A DNA stretch of 21,304 nt from positions 1-21,304 of the forward strand of contig PYST01000506.1 in the NCBI GenBank assembly GCA_003049485.1, read 5' to 3'. Below the pieces are notes generated by a model. The model searched no databases. It had not been told where the DNA came from and saw only the letters and a program-made list of their open reading frames with translations. A program made the translations under genes and the position numbers. The stretch's first letter is position 1. Each line of letters starts with the position of its first letter. This stretch comes from Ophioceras dolichostomum. Taxonomy: Eukaryota > Ascomycota > Sordariomycetes > Magnaporthales > Ophioceraceae. Shown in pieces: positions 18,357 to 21,304 of this stretch.

Positions 18357-21260
18357 ATGTTCTCCACCCTCTTGACAGAAACCTTAATGGCGTCAACAAG
18401 CTCGAAAGACGCGGGCAAACGCTCTGGCGGTCAGCAGCTGCGAACAGCCCGGTCGTTTTCTCGGAACGAGACACCTCTCCCGGAGCCTCGCCCGCAGCGA
18501 GCGAGCACTTTCCAGAACGGAGCCTCTCACCCCAGTCCTAAAGCTCGTCGATCCTCCAAGGGCCAGAAGTCGCCGCTTCCAGAGGCTCCCGATGCATTCG
18601 AGACTAGTTCAACAGCCGGAGATGACCCCCCGGAGCCGCCGCGGGCCTCCGTAGACATGGAGGATCTTCCGATCGAGTTGATCAGCTTGACAGACAGGTG
18701 TGTGGCTCACCCTGCCCCTTCCTCCTTGCCTACAGCAGCTAACCAGGAGACATACGTGGTTCTATAGCTTCATCGACTCCCTCTCAGCGAAGGTTCACCC
18801 GATGCCGCCCAACATCGATAACCTCTCACGCATGTTTCAGGAATTCTATGCGGCGGCATCTGCGCACATCAACACTCATATCTCCAGCCTAATCACCCGA
18901 CAGACCCGCGAGCAATCGCCAGCTCCGTCACCTCCAGCCCGGCCCTCGCCAGCCAGCTTGCTACGGTCAAAAGCTGCATCGATAGGAAGCAGTAGCAAGG
19001 ATAAGAACAAGGGCTCCTCGCCTAGATCGGAGCCGCAGCAACAGATGATCACAGCGGAGGAGCTGGCCGATAGAAAACGGGCCCGCAAAGCGCTGGAACA
19101 GAAGCGCAGCTTGCTGGAAGAGGCGGCGGAGCGGAGACTCTGTGAGGGCATCTACGACCGCATCTACAGGCACCGCTCGACGCAGGACGAAGCCCAGGAC
19201 GACAAGCTGCGGTCAAAGACGGCTGCACTGGCCGTCGTTGGGATCGGACCTTCGGATCTGGGTGTCGACCTGGGTGACACGTCACACACACCCGAGGGCA
19301 TGGCCGCGCGCCAGGGGGAGGTGCGCCAGTGGTTGAACCAGGCCCGACGTGATATCGAGCTCATGAGCGAGTCCCGGTACCCCCTCGGCAAGCTTAACCG
19401 CCTCAAGTCGGCACACAAAAGCATCGTCGAAACCCTCGCCCACTTCCACCCGTCGTCTTCGGCTGACGAGATTATGCCCATGCTTATCTACACGCTCATC
19501 ACGCTCCCGCCGGAGAAGCTCAGCGTCATAAGCGACCTGAACTTCATCCAGCGCTTCCGCTGGGAGCCCAAGGTGGTGGGCGAGGCCGCCTACTGCCTCA
19601 CGAACCTGGAGGCGGCTATCAGCTTCCTGGACACGGTCGACCTATCCACCCTGCGGCCCGACGAGCATCCCTCAGGACCCGCCAAGCCGGCCAGTAGGCC
19701 TGGCTCGCCCAAAACTGAGACGTTTCCTCCAGCCTACTCCTCCTCGACGGGAGTCTCCGCGCCCGCCCTAGGTCTCAGCAGCGGAGCAGGTGACACCACC
19801 GCGGGCGCCGGCGGCAGTGGCGGGCTCAAGCCGGCGCCCTCGTCTACCGTGCCCTCGGGCCTCCGAGCGGCGGTGCAGCTGCGGAACCGACGGCTTAGTG
19901 ACCTCGTCAACACCCCAGCGCAGGCGTTCGGGGCGGCCGGCGACGCCGTCTTCGGCGCGGCCGACCAAGGGCTCAAGAACATCACGAACAGCCTCGGCGA
20001 CAGCTACAAGTTCCTGCTGGGCAAGCTGCGCGAGCGCGAAAGCTCGGCGGACTGCGGAGCGGCGGGCGACGGGCCGCCTTTGCTGGTGGTGCCCAAGACG
20101 CTCGACGAGGCGCGTAAGCTGATCGGCACGCCGCCGCTGCTGGACGACGACGGCGGCTCGACCGTGAGCGCGTCGAGCTCGATCCACAGCCCGGAGGAGA
20201 CCATGGACGGCGGCGGCGGCGGCGGAAGGCGGGTGCTGAGCCGCGAGGAGAAGATGCTGAACCTCATCAGCGGCCGCAAGAACGCGAGCCGCGACCACAG
20301 CGCCGATAGCAACAGGAGCGTGAGCAGCAGCTCGAGGAAGGTGTTGTTCGCGGCGGAGGAGAAGACAGCAGCAGCAGCAGCAGGAGGCGGCGGCGGCGGT
20401 TCCGGTGCCGGCGCCAGCCCGCCAATCGCCACGGGGACGGGGGCGGTGACGTCGCCGTCCGCGTCAACGTCGAGCCCCAACCCCGCGCTCATCGACTCCG
20501 TGCGCAGCTTCAGCAACTCTCTGAACCCGATCTCGAGGCTGTCGGGCATAGGCATGATGCGCGGGTTCGGGCGGAACGCGAACACGCCTACCCCGACGCC
20601 TCCTGCGGCAGCGGTGGCGGCTCCGTCGACGACGACGCCTGCCAAGGCGGCAGAGGGCGGTGATCTGGCTTCCGTAAGTTTAACCTCCCCTAGGAAGTTG
20701 TACATGAGCTTCGACGGTAGGCTGGGCGATGGACTGGGAGGGGGAGGTTGGTCTTGTTGCTGCGCCTGTTGCTCGGAAAGAAGTTACATATAAGCTTCGA
20801 CAACAAGCTGAGGAATTAACAGGGGGAGAGTCTAGTCCTGTTATTGCGCCCAAGCAACAAGCGCAGCAACAAGACCAGCCTCCACCCCTGTCAATTCCTC
20901 AGCTTGTTGTCGAAGCTTATATATAACTTCTTTTCCGAGCAACAGGCGCAGCAACAGGACCCGCCTCTCCCCCCCAGTCCATTGCCCCCATCTATAACAG
21001 TAAACTCATCGCAGATTCAAAAATGGACGAAACCCCTCTAATCATCAAACCCTAAGTCATCGTATGTACAGGCATTCCCCGACATCGCTACAGCCTTGCC
21101 GCCAAAACAGGTGCCTCAGATCGCGCCGCCCATAAAGAAGTTCATGGAGACGCAGACGGCGGCCCAGCTTCAGCTGGGAGACATTGGAGACCTGCTGAGG
21201 GACTACCGCAGGCTCGCGGCTGCGCTGAGAGATCGGGACGCTTTTAAGGAAGTGTTATAG
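18357..21260 (+). CDS. VPS9-domain protein, probable Rab5-type GEF
   Basis: Exons 18357-18697, 18768-20673 and 21072-21260 give 811 residues. The 70-nt first intron has a GCTAACC branch, and splicing restores LISLTDSFIDSLSAKVHPMP. The VPS9 domain is near residues 338-405 (ADEIMPMLIYTLITLP, NFIQRFRWEPKVVGEAAYCL, TNLEAAISFL), with the Asp and Tyr of the family's catalytic face. A helical segment before it (ITAEELADRKRARKALEQKR) fits the helical layer of these GEFs. The C-terminal half is low-complexity Ser/Pro/Gly/Ala. The last exon (AFPDIATALPPKQVPQIAPP to VL) is a conserved C-terminal piece reached only by splicing a 398-nt intron from GTAAGT at 20674 to ACAG at 21071. Family role: nucleotide exchange on Rab5-type GTPases in endosome/vacuole transport. 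The true start could be the ATG at 18387 if a 5' UTR intron removes the first ATG. Confidence 0.9.
20724..20987. repeat. Imperfect palindrome of about 264 bp inside the last VPS9-gene intron
   Basis: The left arm 20724-20825 is the near-exact reverse complement of 20885-20987. A 30-nt block is perfect (20788-20817 against 20893-20922), as is a block of about 25 nt around TGCGCCTGTTGCTCGG. Complementarity continues inward, more weakly, to a centre near 20853: 20852-20883 is the reverse complement of part of the left arm. Each arm itself looks like two diverged tandem units, both containing GCTTCGAC and an AGGGGGAG-like run. Most differences between arms are transitions. It could be a foldback element or a local inverted duplication. 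Confidence 0.8.
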
Positions 21261-21304
21261 AGAAAGGAGAGAAAGAAGGCAACTGGGCGGAGAAGAAGAA
21301 GAAG
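21261..21304 (+). other. Purine-rich 3' flank of the VPS9-domain gene
   Basis: The window ends 44 nt after the stop in an AGAAGAAGAAG tract, presumably 3' UTR. No polyadenylation signal is visible. Confidence 0.4.

Noticed and set aside
1..21304. CRISPR array, bacterial operons, phage or complete transposon
   Set aside because: No repeat-spacer pattern, transposase, integrase or terminal repeats with a coding core were seen; gene structure is fungal.

Overview
The window looks like nuclear DNA of a filamentous ascomycete (Pezizomycotina, probably Sordariomycetes). The reasons are short GT..AG introns with CTAAC/CTGAC branch-like sites, a fungal PNP/NB-ARC/TPR receptor, an Atg15-type lipase, a Swc2/Vps72-type chromatin subunit, a VPS9-domain protein, and gene relics with stop codons of the kind repeat-induced point mutation (RIP) produces. 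The genus cannot be told from the sequence.

Layout. Positions 1-3008 (minus) hold a fungal NLR-type gene (phosphorylase-like domain, NB-ARC, start of TPRs) that runs off the left edge. Positions 4000-6860 are a gene graveyard: a second phosphorylase-domain fragment (plus), a decayed Zn2Cys6 transcription factor (minus, stop codon inside the zinc cluster) and a decayed fungal kinase-like gene (minus). Positions 7015-7227 hold a degenerate tandem array of about 41 bp period whose units pair CCAAT with TCTGCC at a fixed distance. Positions 7723-10016 (plus) hold an unrecognised gene with one membrane segment and a charged coiled-coil end. As given it is broken by a frameshift and a stop, and an 87-bp duplication flanking a single N sits at its 5' end, so assembly error is a real possibility.

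The right half is housekeeping. Positions 10966-13998 (minus) encode the SWR1-complex subunit Swc2/Vps72 with very long Pro/Ala-rich tails. Positions 14621-16743 (minus, two introns) encode the autophagic-body lipase Atg15 with a Thr-rich tail carrying Cys modules. Positions 18357-21260 (plus, two introns) encode a VPS9-domain Rab5-type GEF. Its last intron is 398 nt and contains an imperfect palindrome of about 264 bp.

ATG15 and the VPS9 gene are divergent across about 1.6 kb, and both belong to endosome/vacuole trafficking, so a shared control region is possible. The left half (receptor plus relics, possible assembly scars) contrasts with the intact right half and looks like fast-evolving accessory DNA next to conserved genes. 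The best candidates for something undescribed are the intronic palindrome, the CCAAT/TCTGCC array and the unrecognised membrane/coiled-coil gene.
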